Made by a program: the position numbers and the translations under genes
In this document: one piece after another, positions 11,601-21,621 of the stretch
How the letters are laid out: each line of letters begins with the position of its first letter
Position numbering within the stretch: position 1 is the first letter of the stretch
The notes under the pieces: generated by a model
Databases searched by the model: none
Seen by the model: only the letters and a program-made list of their open reading frames with translations
Told to the model about the DNA's origin: nothing
From: Aristolochia californica
Lineage: Eukaryota; Streptophyta; Magnoliopsida; Piperales; Aristolochiaceae
Reading direction: 5' to 3'
DNA length: 64,000 nt
Assembly: GCA_029961685.1 (NCBI GenBank)
Contig: JARWKL010000012.1
Location: 3,945,807-4,009,806 of the forward strand

Positions 11601-12034
11601 TTATGGTATTGAGATGGCTCACATGAGAAACTTCATTGTTGTTGGTCGCATATTTTTGGCGCCATTTGATGGTGCCTCCTCATCTTACCTAAATAGTTCG
11701 TCACACCCACATAGTTACTCATGCTTAGATTGCTCTTAACATGAATGACCATCGTAGCAAGTATATTTTTTTTTTTGAATGTATATTTTTTACATGTATA
11801 AATTTTGTTTTATATTTTTTCATCTAGAAAATTGTGACTCAAACAATTTATTTGTATATTCAATATCAGTTTGTATGTAAATAAATTTTATTCGAGAATT
11901 TTTTTACTATTTCTACTATCTTTAGAATATTTTATTTTTTTAATATTTTTACACTGGGATAAAAATAAAAAATGAAAAATAAAAATATAAAAAACATGAA
12001 AATGAGTGTTATCAGTGGAAAAAATAAGAATATT
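8666..12034. other. AT-rich intergenic region without recognisable genes
   Basis: Six-frame reading gives only short frames. A second 'CCCCTCAAGCTAGGAGG' motif near 8985 resembles an inverted polypurine tract and suggests decayed copia 3' sequence up to about 9120. From there to 12034 nothing could be assigned: there are long A/T runs, poly-T tracts (10990s, 11768) and scattered degenerate frames. An old DNA transposon or gene relic between about 10300 and 11700 cannot be excluded. Confidence 0.5.
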
Positions 12035-12366
12035 AAATGATATTTACCAGAGGAACTCCACTTATGAATTCAATCAACCAAGAGATCAACCATTACAATA
12101 TCAAACAACATTAAAATTACACATTCAAGAATTTAAGAACAATTATAAATTAATATTAATTTATAAAACTAAAAAAGACATGAATGTCATATACATTTAA
12201 ACTAAAATATGAAATCATTCATATTCAAGAGAACAACCATCATGATATCAAACAACATTACAATTACACATTGGAGGATTTCACAACAATTAGACTTACC
12301 TAAAAAAAGATTGAAAATTAAATTAATATTAATTTATAAAAATAAAAAGACATGAATGTCATATAC
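12035..12366 (+). repeat. Imperfect tandem duplication, period about 172 bp
   Basis: Two similar AT-rich segments follow each other. Each contains 'ATATCAAACAACATTA', a 'TTAATATTAATTTATAAAA' block and the palindrome-like GACATGAATGTCATATAC, which starts at 12177 and again at 12349. Reading both ways shows no coding content. It lies 0.5 kb upstream of the P450. Confidence 0.65.
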
Positions 12367-12843
12367 TAAAAAGTAAGAAACTAATTGGTAACCCCGTCAA
12401 AAAGATCATATTTCAACGACAGCACCATGCGGCCTGGCCGATCTGTCATTCAGTGTGACATCAACTCCGGCCACCCAGTTCCATCGGTCTCTATCTCGTC
12501 GTTATTTCTCGACTCTTCGGTACAGTCCTCCTAACATGTCAAAGTCGAATGCAAGAAGTTGAATCGCACTGAAATCCTTCCATACAAGTGATTCCATCTA
12601 ACAGCTCTTGCTTTTGCGAGTCTTGACCGCCGCTCAGATACCTTTGATAGACCTGGAAAACCCACTTCTTTACGTGTTTAATACTCAAACACATGGAGAA
12701 TTCTTTTCTTTCTTGGACATGTAGAGCCAACGGAATTGACTGAAATACGAACAGGTTAATTGGATACTGAAACTCCCAAAGAAAGAGATTCCGTGACTTT
12801 TCTTCCAATGCCCACGAAACTGTAAGGAAATATCCAAGCACAC
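12367..12843. other. Region upstream of the P450 gene
   Basis: This is single-copy sequence as far as this window shows. A 113-codon frame on the minus strand (12539-12880) has no recognisable domain and overlaps the presumed promoter, so it is not called as a gene. The stretch probably holds promoter-proximal control sequence; no specific element can be named with support. Confidence 0.4.
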
Positions 12844-12850
12844 TATAAAT
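12844..12850 (+). promoter_or_regulatory. Probable TATA box of the P450 gene
   Basis: TATAAAT lies 54 bp upstream of the ATG. At the usual 25-35 bp spacing, transcription would start near 12875-12885 and give a short 5' UTR. This is inferred from position and motif only. Confidence 0.5.
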
Positions 12851-12903
12851 TTTGATTAAACGACCATAATCGATGAGCAAAGTGCAGGCAAAAATTGATC
12901 AAT

Positions 12904-14609
12904 ATGGATTTCTACTCCCTGATACAAGTGGTTCTTGGGCTCACTGCCTTCATTCTCCTCTACATATCTCATCTACGCGAGAAACAGAAGAGATGTAGGA
13001 CGCCGGAGCCACCGGCGGCCGGCGGACGATGGCCAATCACTGGTCACCTCCATTTGTTCCGGCGAGAGCAGCCGGTTATGCGGTTACTTGGAGAACTGGC
13101 GGAAAAGTACGGCCCTGTTTTTACCATCTGGGTTGGCATCCACCGGACAATTGTCGTGAGTAGTTGGGAGCTGGCCAAGGAATGCTTCACCGTCAACGAT
13201 AAGGCGCTCGCCGGCCGGCCAAGAACTACCGCAGGGAAGTACTTAGCGGACAACTACAGCTTGTTTGCAATCTCTCCTTACGGATCCCACTGGCGTGCTT
13301 CCCGCAAATTGGCCGTCGCCCATCTTCTTTCATCCCACCAGGTCGAGCTCTTCCAGCCTGTGAGAGCCAAAGAAGTGGACGCCAGTATCCGGGAGCTGCG
13401 CCTGTTATGCAAGACGAGCAACGAGGCTCTCAAGGTGGATATGAGACAGTGGTTCGCGGAACAAACTTTCAACAATATCGTCATGATGGTGGCCGGGAAG
13501 AGGTGCTTTGGGTCAAGCGTTGCCGAAGACAAAGCCGCCATGAGAGCTCAGGAGGCCATTCGCCGAGTCCTGTATTTTTCCGGCGTGTTTTTCCTGTCTG
13601 ATGCCATCCCGTTTCTCGAGTTGTTGGATGTTGGGGGGCACATAGCTTCCATGAAGGAGACGATTAGTGAACTGAACTCGGTCATCGACTCGTGGATAGA
13701 GGAGCACCGAGCAAGGAGGTTCTCTGGAGTGTACAGAGAAAATCAGGATTTCATTGATGGGTTGCTGAACGCCATGGAGAAATCACCAAGATCTGCTTCT
13801 GATGCTCAAGCTTTCATTCGTCAAATTGTCTTGGTAAGTTACAGAAAAGACTTAATTGCGCATCTCATGTACGAGACCAGAAATCAACAAATCCATTGAA
13901 ATCATCCTTTTTGGCCTCTTGAAATTAGGAACAAAGTTAATATATCTGTAGCTTTCGTTTACTGTAAATCCTTCTCATGCTACCTTCACCATTTTTTCAG
14001 GCGGTTATTTTAGCAGGGACGGATACAACACATGTCACCCTAACATGGGCTCTATCTTTACTACTGAATAACGCCAAGGTGATGCAGAGAGCTCGGGATG
14101 AACTAGACAACCAGGTCGGCTCAGATCGAAACGTGAACGAATCAGATCTTATGAAACTACCTTATCTGCAAGCCATTGTCAAAGAAACACTGCGGCTCTA
14201 CCCTGCTGGTCCACTCACCATGCCGCACGAAGCCACTGAAGACTGCAACATTGGGGGGTTCCACGTCCCGGCCGGCTCCCGCCTCACAGTAAACATATGG
14301 AAGTTGCATAGGGACCCGTCTGTGTGGGAGGACCCGCTCGAGTTCCGACCAGAGAGATTTCTTACCACGCATGCAGACATAGATGGCTCTGGGCAGCATT
14401 TCCAGTACATTCCCTTTGGCTCTGGCAGAAGGATGTGCCCTGGTGGCTTGCTTGCACTCCAGGTGGTGCATTTGATGCTGGCGCGTATTCTTCATGGGTT
14501 TGAATTGAGGCGAGCCTCCAAGGAACCGGTAGATATGACTGAAGGCTTGGGCCTTTCGTTGCCTAAAGCTGGTCCGTTGGACGCCATCATCTCACCACGT
14601 TTTACTTGA
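12904..14609 (+). CDS. Cytochrome P450, CYP82 family-like (two exons)
   Basis: Exon 1 is 12904-13833 and exon 2 is 14001-14609; joined they give 512 residues, the normal size for the family. An N-terminal membrane anchor (about residues 4-22) and a Pro-rich hinge (34-48) place it on the cytosolic face of the ER. The I-helix oxygen-activation motif AGTDTT is at 315-320, the K-helix ExxR (ETLR) at 372-375, PERF at 427-430 and the haem loop FGSGRRMCPG at 449-458 with the haem-ligand Cys456 (codon 14436-14438). Every hallmark is present with no stop or frameshift. Blocks such as KYGPVFTIWVGIHRTIVVSSWELAKECFTVNDKALAGRP are typical of CYP82. Known CYP82s oxidise phenolics, flavones, alkaloids or terpenoids with electrons from P450 reductase; the substrate here cannot be inferred. 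The ATG at 12904 is preferred because the upstream in-frame extension begins only with TTG. Confidence 0.92.
13834..14000 (+). other. Phase-0 intron of the P450 gene
   Basis: The 167-bp intron has donor GTAAGT and acceptor TTTTTTCAG. It falls between ...QIVL and AVILAGTDTT, just before the I-helix motif, a position common in the A-type clan of plant P450s. The reading frame continues without a split codon. Confidence 0.9.
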
Positions 14610-14626
14610 AAAATTCTATCTTTAGT

Positions 14627-14945
14627 TGTTCAAGAATACGTATGAAAATGTCTTATATGACTGGCACAATAAGAAATTTCAATGAGCCAGAATTAAAATG
14701 GTGGATTCTAAGACGAGTCACATGGAAAGAGGTCTCCCAGAAGAGTCTCACTTAAAGGTGTTTTAGTTATGTTAATTTTTTTAATTATTTAATTATTTTA
14801 GGACTTATTAAGTGTTAAACTGTGGGTGTAACTCGAACATAGGTAGTTTAATTGTATTATGATTCTACTTATTTCCTCTATTATAAATAGAGATTCATTG
14901 TATTCAAATTACGTTAGTAAAGTAATTCTCCATTCCAAAAATTCA
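14627..14945 (+). repeat. Family I LTR, first copy, directly downstream of the P450
   Basis: It starts near TGTTCAAGAATACG, 17 bp after the P450 stop codon, and contains a TATA-like ATTATAAATAGAG at about 14880. It ends near ATTCA, followed by a decayed primer site and the conserved AGTTGACT leader. It aligns along its length with 15930-16275 and more weakly with the J LTRs at 19058. Boundaries are accurate to a few bases only. Confidence 0.7.
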
Positions 14946-15929
14946 TTATAGTATTAAAGTAGGTTTTGTGAGTTGACTAGATGAACCCATAGAAATAATG
15001 TGATCCATTTTTTGTTTGTCATCTCTAGTAGTTTAGGTTTGTATTCTACCTTTTTTTTTGTTTTTTGTTCCTAGTACCTGATGTTTCCTTGGTGTTCATA
15101 CAATCATACTAAAATTTTAATAATTCAAATTATATATTAGAGGAAAGATCTTTGAGTTTGGTTTCCAAAGATTTTTTTTTTCAATCAGAGTTTTCTACAA
15201 AGCAAAATTAATATTTGAATCAGCAACTGTCAGACAATAAGAGAGGTTTCAATAGCAATAAAAAACTTCAATTTTTTAGGCATTTTATACCATTAAGAAC
15301 AAGACTTTATATGGAGAATTATATCTCAAAAGAAAGACCTATTAGTCTATTTTCTAACCTATTGAACTAATTCTCAATCTGAGCATTCAAGAGAGAGACA
15401 ACACTACCTGAAAAGTCAATGGTTATACTGATCAAAGAAGAAAGAGTATTTACTTCGGCCAGATTATAGAGTCTGAAATCTATCAGATTCATTCTCTAAA
15501 AAACTATATTTATGAAAGAATTTTATACTTGAATGAAAGATATCAAAGTCTAGTTTCAGAAAGAGTAATTTGCATGTAAAGTTTATCTATATGTAAGGAG
15601 ATATTGTCATTGGAGTCGGTAAGGATTGTGCTACACAACGAAGCATATAAAGTGGTCATAACGAATTCAAGAACGATTTTTTTTTCAAATTAGGTATCAA
15701 ATTAAATCTCTTTGAGTCTATTTTCTCAACTAACAAGTTGTTTATGATTTTGAGCTATATTTTGAGAGATATTGATATCAGAAGTACTAAAAGTGTATTT
15801 TTCCAAAAATCTGTACTTTTCCTATTTTTTATCCACTGTTATCTCTCCATGCATTAACATCAATTGAGTTTACTTTCATCCTAGAATCTTAGTTTTTTAG
15901 CAAAAAATTTCTTCTAATCAAAGATTTTT
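14946..15929 (+). repeat. Family I internal region, non-coding
   Basis: This is about 980 bp between two LTRs. It opens with the leader 'GTTTTGTGAGTTGACT', also seen after the J 5' LTR. No gag or pol frame was found; the sequence is AT-rich with many 'GAAAGA' runs. It resembles the non-coding internal part of J and is best read as a small non-autonomous element. Confidence 0.6.
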
Positions 15930-16275
15930 TGTTAGACTTTTTTAGGAGTAGGTATGGAAGAGTCTTACATGACTTTCATAGCAAAAAGTCTCACAGAGCC
16001 AAAATTAATAAAATAGACTAAGAGGAGTCTCATGGAAGGAGGTCTCACTGAAGAGACTTAGCTAAATGTATTATAGTTATGTTTTTTTTTTATTTATGTT
16101 CAGTTGTTAAACTGTTCCAGGACTTTTCTTTTAGTGTTTAACTTTTAGCGTAACTAGGACAAGGGTAATTTAATTGTAATTGAATTATAGTTGTTTCCTC
16201 TAGTATAAATAAAGGTTCATTGTACTCAACTTATAACAAGTTAGTGAAGTATTTCTCTTTTCTAAAAATCCAACA
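15930..16275 (+). repeat. Family I LTR, second copy
   Basis: It starts TGTTAGACTTTTTTAGG and ends CCAACA, with TATA-like AGTATAAATAAAGG at about 16204. It is followed by TGATATTAGAATGGG, a decayed primer site (compare TGGTATCAGAGCAGG), and again by the AGTTGACT leader. The LTR is therefore followed by internal sequence, not host DNA. Confidence 0.7.
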
Positions 16276-16427
16276 TGATATTAGAATGGGTTCTGTGAGT
16301 TGACTCGGGAAACCCACAAAGATAATGTGATCCTTTTTGGTTTATCATCTCTAATAGTTTAGGTTCAATTTTTTTCATTTATCTTCCTTCCATATCCAAG
16401 TACATGTTGTTTCCTTGGTGTTTGTAT
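16276..16427 (+). repeat. Second family I internal start, truncated by H2
   Basis: It matches the first part of the internal region at 14946-15110 ('GTTTAGGTT', 'TGTTTCCTTGGTGTT'). It is cut at 16427, where the family H LTR begins, so family I is arranged LTR-internal-LTR-internal. Confidence 0.65.
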
Positions 16428-17206
16428 TGAGGACTCAATAGCTAACCGAGCCATCCAAAGGAAGCGCACTGAGTCACTAAGTTAATTGCTTTATTTCCAT
16501 ATTGTTTTAAATTCATTTTTATGCATTATTTAAGTTAAATTGCCGTAGGGGTAAAATTGTAAAATTAAACCCTAAACTATGTTGGCATCAACCCTACTTA
16601 GAGGGGAAGGAGAATGAGAAAAAACAAGTCTTAAATTAGGTTAAACAGGGTTCAGAGTTCTCTTTGATGAGCTCTAGGGTTTGGAGGTCTCCTTGACGAG
16701 CTCAAGGTCCAGGTTCCCTCTTGAATCTGAATTTCTTTCTTCTCTCTTTGATATTTTGTTTTACATTGCTCTTCACCAAGAACAAGGAGGGATTTCTTCC
16801 ACTTTTCTGAGTTCAAAAACAGGCCTTTAGCCTCTAATCAGTGCACAACAACAAGAGAGGATTTCCCTTCTCTTTTTAGAGCAAAGCTAGAGGTGTTCCC
16901 AGCCCCTAGACCGAGAGCAACAAGAGAGGATTTTCTCTCTTCTTTCTGAGCAAAGATAGAGGTTTTCCATCCCCTATACCAATGAGCAGCAAGGGGCTTC
17001 CCAGCCATACTGAGAATAGCAACATAGCTACAAAAAGGAGGATCTTTTACCTCTAATCCAGCAGCCACAAGGCCTCTTTAGGTCTCTACCGAGAACAACA
17101 ACAAAAAGGAGGGTCTTTTCCTCCTAACCGAGAGCAGCAACTTTCTTAAAACTCTGGATCCACCAATCCCACGCCGAGTTACTATCCATGGCAAAGGATC
17201 ATATCA
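16428..17206 (+). repeat. Family H 5' LTR, copy H2
   Basis: This LTR is 779 bp, starting TGAGGACTCAATAGC and ending ATATCA. Inside are 'AACCCTACTTAGAGGG' followed by GAGCTC-containing repeats and several copies of an AGAGCAACAAGAG segment. It is followed by ACC and a primer site. Confidence 0.82.
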
Positions 17207-17209
17207 ACC

Positions 17210-17221
17210 TGGTATCATAGC
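17210..17221 (+). other. Primer-binding site of H2 (one mismatch)
   Basis: TGGTATCATAGC differs by one base from the common TGGTATCAGAGC and sits three bases after the LTR end. Confidence 0.8.
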
Positions 17222-17229
17222 AGGGTAAC

Positions 17230-18260
17230 ATGGGGGATACATCCAGCAATGAAGAACTGAGAAGCATAATCATAGAGGTGTAGGATGCACAGGCTGAACA
17301 ACGGGAGAGACTGGCCAGTTATGGCCCGAAGTTGGAACAAATTCTTATCATTAACTTGCATCTCCAGTGACTCTCTAGCAGGATTTCTAATATCACGGTA
17401 GAAAGACACACTACCCCAGACCAAAGGGGGGGGTGCAGTTTTTCAGGCGCACAGTTGTCCTTGCACTGCAGGTTGGAGGCACAATACCCAGGTATACAAA
17501 ATTAGATTTTCTTACATTTACTGGGTCAGTCGACCCCTTAATTTGGTTGCATAGATGTGAGAAGTTTTTTTTTCAAATCAAGGGACTGCTGAGTTTGCGA
17601 AGGTGGGACTAGCAGCCTTCCATATACTAGATGAAGCACATCTATGGTTTCATCAAGTGGTATTATAAAGATTAGTGTTGGATTGGGGGGGATTTAAAGA
17701 GTTATGCAAAATTAGATTTGGCCCTCTCGCCCACAACAACCCCTTGGGAGATTTGGTGCAATTGAGACAGACCGCATCTGTGGAACTGTATCAAAAATAG
17801 TTCCAATAAAAATTGGCTAGAGCTGGCTAGATGGTGCGAGTCGACCAGCAGGTCAACTTATTTACAATAGGCCTCAATGAATCTCTGAGGGTAGAGGTGC
17901 AACTTCACTCACCTTCAGATTTGGCTCGGGCAATGAATTTAGCTCGAGCGATGGAACAAAGGCAACAACTTCAACTTCAAAGGCCAGTTTGGCAAGGGGA
18001 ATAGAACACTTCCACGAATTGGCAAGGGAGGCGAAATACTTCCCCTCAGGTGGCATATCCTGCATTACCACTGCCCAAAAATAATCCGATCACTACTCTG
18101 GTAGCTGATACACACCTTAGTAATCCACCAGCTTAGTATATCAAAAAATAAAAAAGTTTGGAGATGGGAGAACGGAGGTCCAAGAACCTGTGCTACAACT
18201 GTGATGAACCGTATAGGTCAAGCCACCAATGTAAACGATTGTTCTAGCTAGAAGTAGATG
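17230..18260 (+). pseudogene. Family H gag, copy H2
   Basis: Reading starts at ATG 17230 (MGDTSSNEELRSI) and passes a capsid-like stretch (about 17510-17880, including LWFHQVVL and FKELCKIRFGPL). It ends in a zinc knuckle CYNCDEPYRSSHQC at about 18190-18231, typical of chromovirus gag. Stops (such as TAG at 17281 and 17799) and frameshifts break it. The LTR and primer site lie immediately upstream. Confidence 0.75.
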
Positions 18261-18354
18261 AAGAAAAGGAACCAGAAAACAATGATGGCCTACAGAGGAG
18301 GACCCACCAAAAATCTCTCTGAATGCCATTATAGGGCAGAAATCTGCGAAAACT

Positions 18355-18780
18355 ATGCAAGTCAGAGCTCGAGTCATGGACCAGGAACTCGTGGGACTCA
18401 TGGATTTTGGAAGCACACACAATTTTCTCGACTTAACAGCTACTCAACATCTTAGGTTGCAAATTCATCCACACCCAACAGCAACAGTTTTAGTAGCCAA
18501 TGGGGATAAAGTCTCTAGCTATGGGATCAGCAAAACGGTAAAAGTTTCAATTAGTACTACTTCTTTTCATTCAAAATTTTTTGTCATGCCTTTGGCAGGA
18601 TTTGATATGGTATTGGGCATCAAATGGTTACAAACATTGGGACCCATCTTGTGGGACTTCTTTGCTTTAACTATTAACTTTGCAATAGGCGGACGGCAAG
18701 TGTTATTACAGGCAGTCAAGTGGACAAGCCCCACCACCTTCACATCCACACATAGGACCAATCGAACATCACTATGGAAA
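18355..18780 (+). pseudogene. Family H retroviral-type aspartic protease, copy H2
   Basis: An open stretch of 160 codons carries the flap-containing protease fold. The active-site block reads LMDFGSTHNFLDL where LVDSGSTHNF is usual, so the Ser after the catalytic Asp is replaced by Phe. The second conserved block is FDMVLGIKWLQTLGPILWDF. The protease would release Gag and Pol parts from the polyprotein; the altered active site suggests it does not work. Confidence 0.75.
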
Positions 18781-19057
18781 AACTCCTCGACGAGTTCTCG
18801 GACCTCTTCCACGAGCCTTCCGAATTGCCTCCCTTGAGGCATTGTGACCATAGGATCAATTTAAAACCAGGTTCAGATGTGGTGGTGGTTAGACCATACC
18901 GGTATCCACACCTCCAGAAGGATGAAATCGAACGGTAGTGCCAGGCCATGCTGCAACAGGGCCTTATTCGTAACAGTCGCTCCCCCTTCTCTTCATCAGT
19001 CTTACTCGTGAAGAAACGTGATGGCACATGGATATTTTGTGTCGATTATAGGGAATT
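18781..19057 (+). pseudogene. Family H reverse transcriptase, 5' part, copy H2
   Basis: It begins with the protease-RT linker and reaches the RT fingers (VVVRPYRYPHLQKDEIER, about 18877-18930; [18 protein letters not shown]). It breaks off at 19057 inside a conserved motif, because element J has inserted. The frame resumes at 21310-21315 once the duplicated pentamer is counted once. Confidence 0.85.
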
Positions 19058-19498
19058 TGTTGGAAGATAAGATCAAGCCCAAACGACCAAGGAAGGCCCA
19101 CATATGTAAGATTATTATAAGATGGGCCACATGACCAAGCAAGGCCCACAAGATGGGCCCATGCCCATAAGAAGTAAGACCCACAATGATTACCAAGATT
19201 TGGCATCCTTATCACATTAGTTGGAAGATCAAGAAAGACTCACAAAAGTATCTTTATATTAGGGTTACGACCAAGAAGAGTTTTAGTTTAAGTTATATTT
19301 GTCTTTTATCAATATTGAGTTACCTAATTATGTTAGGACTTACCTTAAGTGTTAGAGTTTGGGTATAATTGGGACTAGGGTAGTTTTATTGTAATTGGAC
19401 TCTACTACCTTCCTCTATTATAAATAGAGGTTCATGTACTCTGATTACAACAAGTTATTAATGTCAATGAAGTATTTCACTTTTTCATAAATTCAACA
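19058..19498 (+). repeat. Element J 5' LTR
   Basis: It starts TGTTGGAAGATAAGATC and ends AATTCAACA; TATA-like ATTATAAATAGAGG lies at about 19418. Differences from the 3' LTR are scattered single substitutions. Confidence 0.9.
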
Positions 19499-19500
19499 AA

Positions 19501-19513
19501 GTATCAGAGCAGG
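19501..19513 (+). other. Element J primer-binding site
   Basis: GTATCAGAGCAGG follows two A residues after the LTR end. The first two bases of the usual TGGTATC are altered. Confidence 0.75.
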
Positions 19514-20179
19514 TTCTGTGAGTTGACTTGGTCAATTCATGAAGGTAAAGCGATCATTTTCTCTAAACCCTAAACACTAAGTCTAGGTTTGTAGTTATTT
19601 TTTTCAGTCCCAACACCTATAGTTTTATTTGCAATTTTTACCTCTATACGTAGTTTTTCATATTTCAATGTATAGATTGATGGAAAGATATTTGAGTTTA
19701 CTTTCCAAATAAGAATGATTTGTTCAAATCTGAGTTATCTACAAAGAGATATCGATATTTGAATGAGTGAAGGTCAGATTACGAAAAGGGTCGAGCAACA
19801 GTATCAATCTTCTGATTCCGGGGTATTTTTTGCTATCAATAACTAAATTTTATATGGATAAATATATATCAAACGAAAGATCCGTAAGTCTATTCTTTTA
19901 CCTATTCAACCAATTTTTTTTTCTGAGCTATCTACAAAGAGCAATCAATATTTGAAGTAGCAAAGTTCAGATTATAGAAGAGGTTCGAGCTATAGCAGAA
20001 AGCCTCAAATTCTGAGGTATTTTATGCTATCAAGAAATAGACTTTATATGGAGAATTATATATCAAAAGAAATATATGTGTTGGAAGATGGTCATTTTAT
20101 ATCCAGCTGCAACTATTATGTCTCTTTGGGGACATTATTATTGAATAAGAGGTGGCCTCATGTCATCATTTATTTTACC

Positions 20180-20466
20180 CCGTCCAAAAGATCAAAATTG
20201 TTTGTGGTTGGGAGTCCACGACGGAGGTTCATCCCCGTCAAAAAGATGAAAATTATTTTTGGTTGGGAGTCCACGTTGGAGGAACTTCATCCCCGTCGAA
20301 AAGATGAAAATTATTTGTGGTCGGAAGTCCATGACGGTGGAACATCATCCCCATCAAAAAGATGAAAATTATTTGTGGTTGGGAGTCCACGACGAAGGAA
20401 CTTCATCCCCATCAAAAAGATGAAAATTATTTGTGGTTGGAAGTCCGTGACGGAGAAACTTATGAT
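20180..20466 (+). repeat. 58-bp tandem repeat in element J, five units
   Basis: Units start near 20180, 20235, 20293, 20351 and 20409. Each carries 'AAGATGAAAATTATTTGTGG', then 'GGGAGTCCACGACGG' and 'AACTTCATCCCC', with small changes. The unit length is not a multiple of three, so no protein repeat is kept in frame. Confidence 0.85.
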
Positions 20467-20486
20467 TACATCTATGTTATCCCCTC

Positions 20487-20489
<3 letters not shown>

Positions 20490-20517
<28 letters not shown>
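20490..20517 (+). repeat. 28-bp poly-C tract
   Basis: An uninterrupted run of 28 C residues lies just after the 58-bp repeat array. Its true length may be uncertain because such tracts are hard to sequence. Confidence 0.85.
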
Positions 20518-20521
<4 letters not shown>

Positions 20522-20868
20522 TGATGGCTTTTATGTCTCTTACCACTTGAGAGTCGTTGTCCTGTGGAGGGACACGGTGGTGGACACTTCAGAGCAATGC
20601 CGATAGACACACTACCGATAGCAGTGGAGTGTGCCCTACATCCAGCATTAAGACTGGAGTATGAAGCAATGACTTACCGCCTAGGAGTGATTTTTACTCT
20701 CACTTATAATGCCACAGGGCCTCATGGAAGGACGCAACAACGTGAGGGGGAATATTAGAAGATGAAGGCATATTGGAAGATGTGCCATTTTATACAAAAA
20801 TATTTTATACATCATTTGCAGCAAGCTGGGAGTTCATGTTGTTCTCTCACCCCCAGCTTGAGGGGGAG

Positions 20869-21309
20869 TGTTGGAAGATAATATCAAACCCAAATGACCA
20901 AGGAAGGCCCACACATGTCAGATTATTATAAGATGGGCTACATGACCAAGGAAGGCCCATAAGATGGGCCCAAGCCCATAAGAAGTAAGACCCACAATGA
21001 TTACCAAGAGCTGGCATCCTTATCACATTAGATGAAAGATCAAGAAGGACTCACAAAAGTAACTTTATCTTAGGGTCACGACTAAGAAGAGTTTTATTTT
21101 AAGTTATATTTGCCTTTTATCAATATTGAGTTACCTAATTATGTTAGGACTTACCTTAAGTGTTAGAGTTTGGGTGTAATTGAGACGAAGGTAGTTTTAT
21201 TGTAATTGGACTCTACTACCTACCTCTATTATAAATAGAGGTTCATGTACTCTGATTACAACAAGTTATTGATGTCAATGAAGTATTTCATTTTTCCATA
21301 AATTCAACA
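20869..21309 (+). repeat. Element J 3' LTR
   Basis: 441 bp, starting TGTTGGAAGATAATATC and ending AATTCAACA. The purine tract GCTTGAGGGGGAG (20856-20868) is directly upstream, and the target duplication GAATT follows at 21310. Confidence 0.9.
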
Positions 21310-21621
21310 GAATTAAATGCCCAAACCGTGAAGGATAAGTTCCCTATACCGGTAGTGGAGGAGCTCCTGGATGAATTACATGGTTCATGGGTCTTTACAA
21401 AATTGGATTTGCGCTCAAGATATCATTAGTTTCGTATGCACTCGTTTGACATCGAGAAGACGGCCTTCCGCACTCATCACGACCATTTTGAGTTTGTGGT
21501 GATGTCGTTTGGGTTATCAAATACCCCATCCACTTTTCAAGCGTTGATGATTGAGGTATTCCACAACTATCTCCGAAAATTTGTGCTTGTCTTTTCTTAT
21601 GATATACTCATATACAACAAG
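21310..21621 (+). pseudogene. Family H reverse transcriptase, 3' part, copy H2
   Basis: RT continues after element J: LNAQTVKDKFPIPVVEELLDEL, then KLDLRSRYH, then FVVMSFGLSNTPSTFQALM. The catalytic block reads SYDILIYNKS, with the first Asp of the FxDD pair replaced by Tyr. Homology to H1 ends at about 21621; the rest of pol and the 3' LTR are gone. Confidence 0.82.

Larger units (their letters stand above)
19058..21309 (+). mobile_element. Element J: small non-autonomous LTR retrotransposon inside H2
   Basis: The complete insertion is 2252 bp, with two LTRs of exactly 441 bp and a perfect target duplication GAATT (19053-19057 and 21310-21314). A primer site (GTATCAGAGCAGG, 19501-19513) follows the 5' LTR, and a copia-like polypurine tract (AGCTTGAGGGGGAG) precedes the 3' LTR. 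The 1370-bp internal region has no gag or pol domain, so any movement depended on another element's proteins. It contains a 58-bp tandem repeat and a 28-bp C tract. The nearly identical LTRs imply it is younger than its host H2. Confidence 0.9.

Noticed and set aside
12539..12880. A 113-codon minus-strand frame just upstream of the P450
   Set aside because: No recognisable domain, and it overlaps the presumed promoter of the P450.
12895..12903. An upstream in-frame extension of the P450 beginning with TTG
   Set aside because: Plant genes start at ATG in nearly all cases, and the ATG at 12904 gives a normal anchor (MDFYSLIQ).
20180..20466. Regular 58-bp repeats as a CRISPR array
   Set aside because: The units are contiguous, with no unique spacers, and lie in a plant LTR element.
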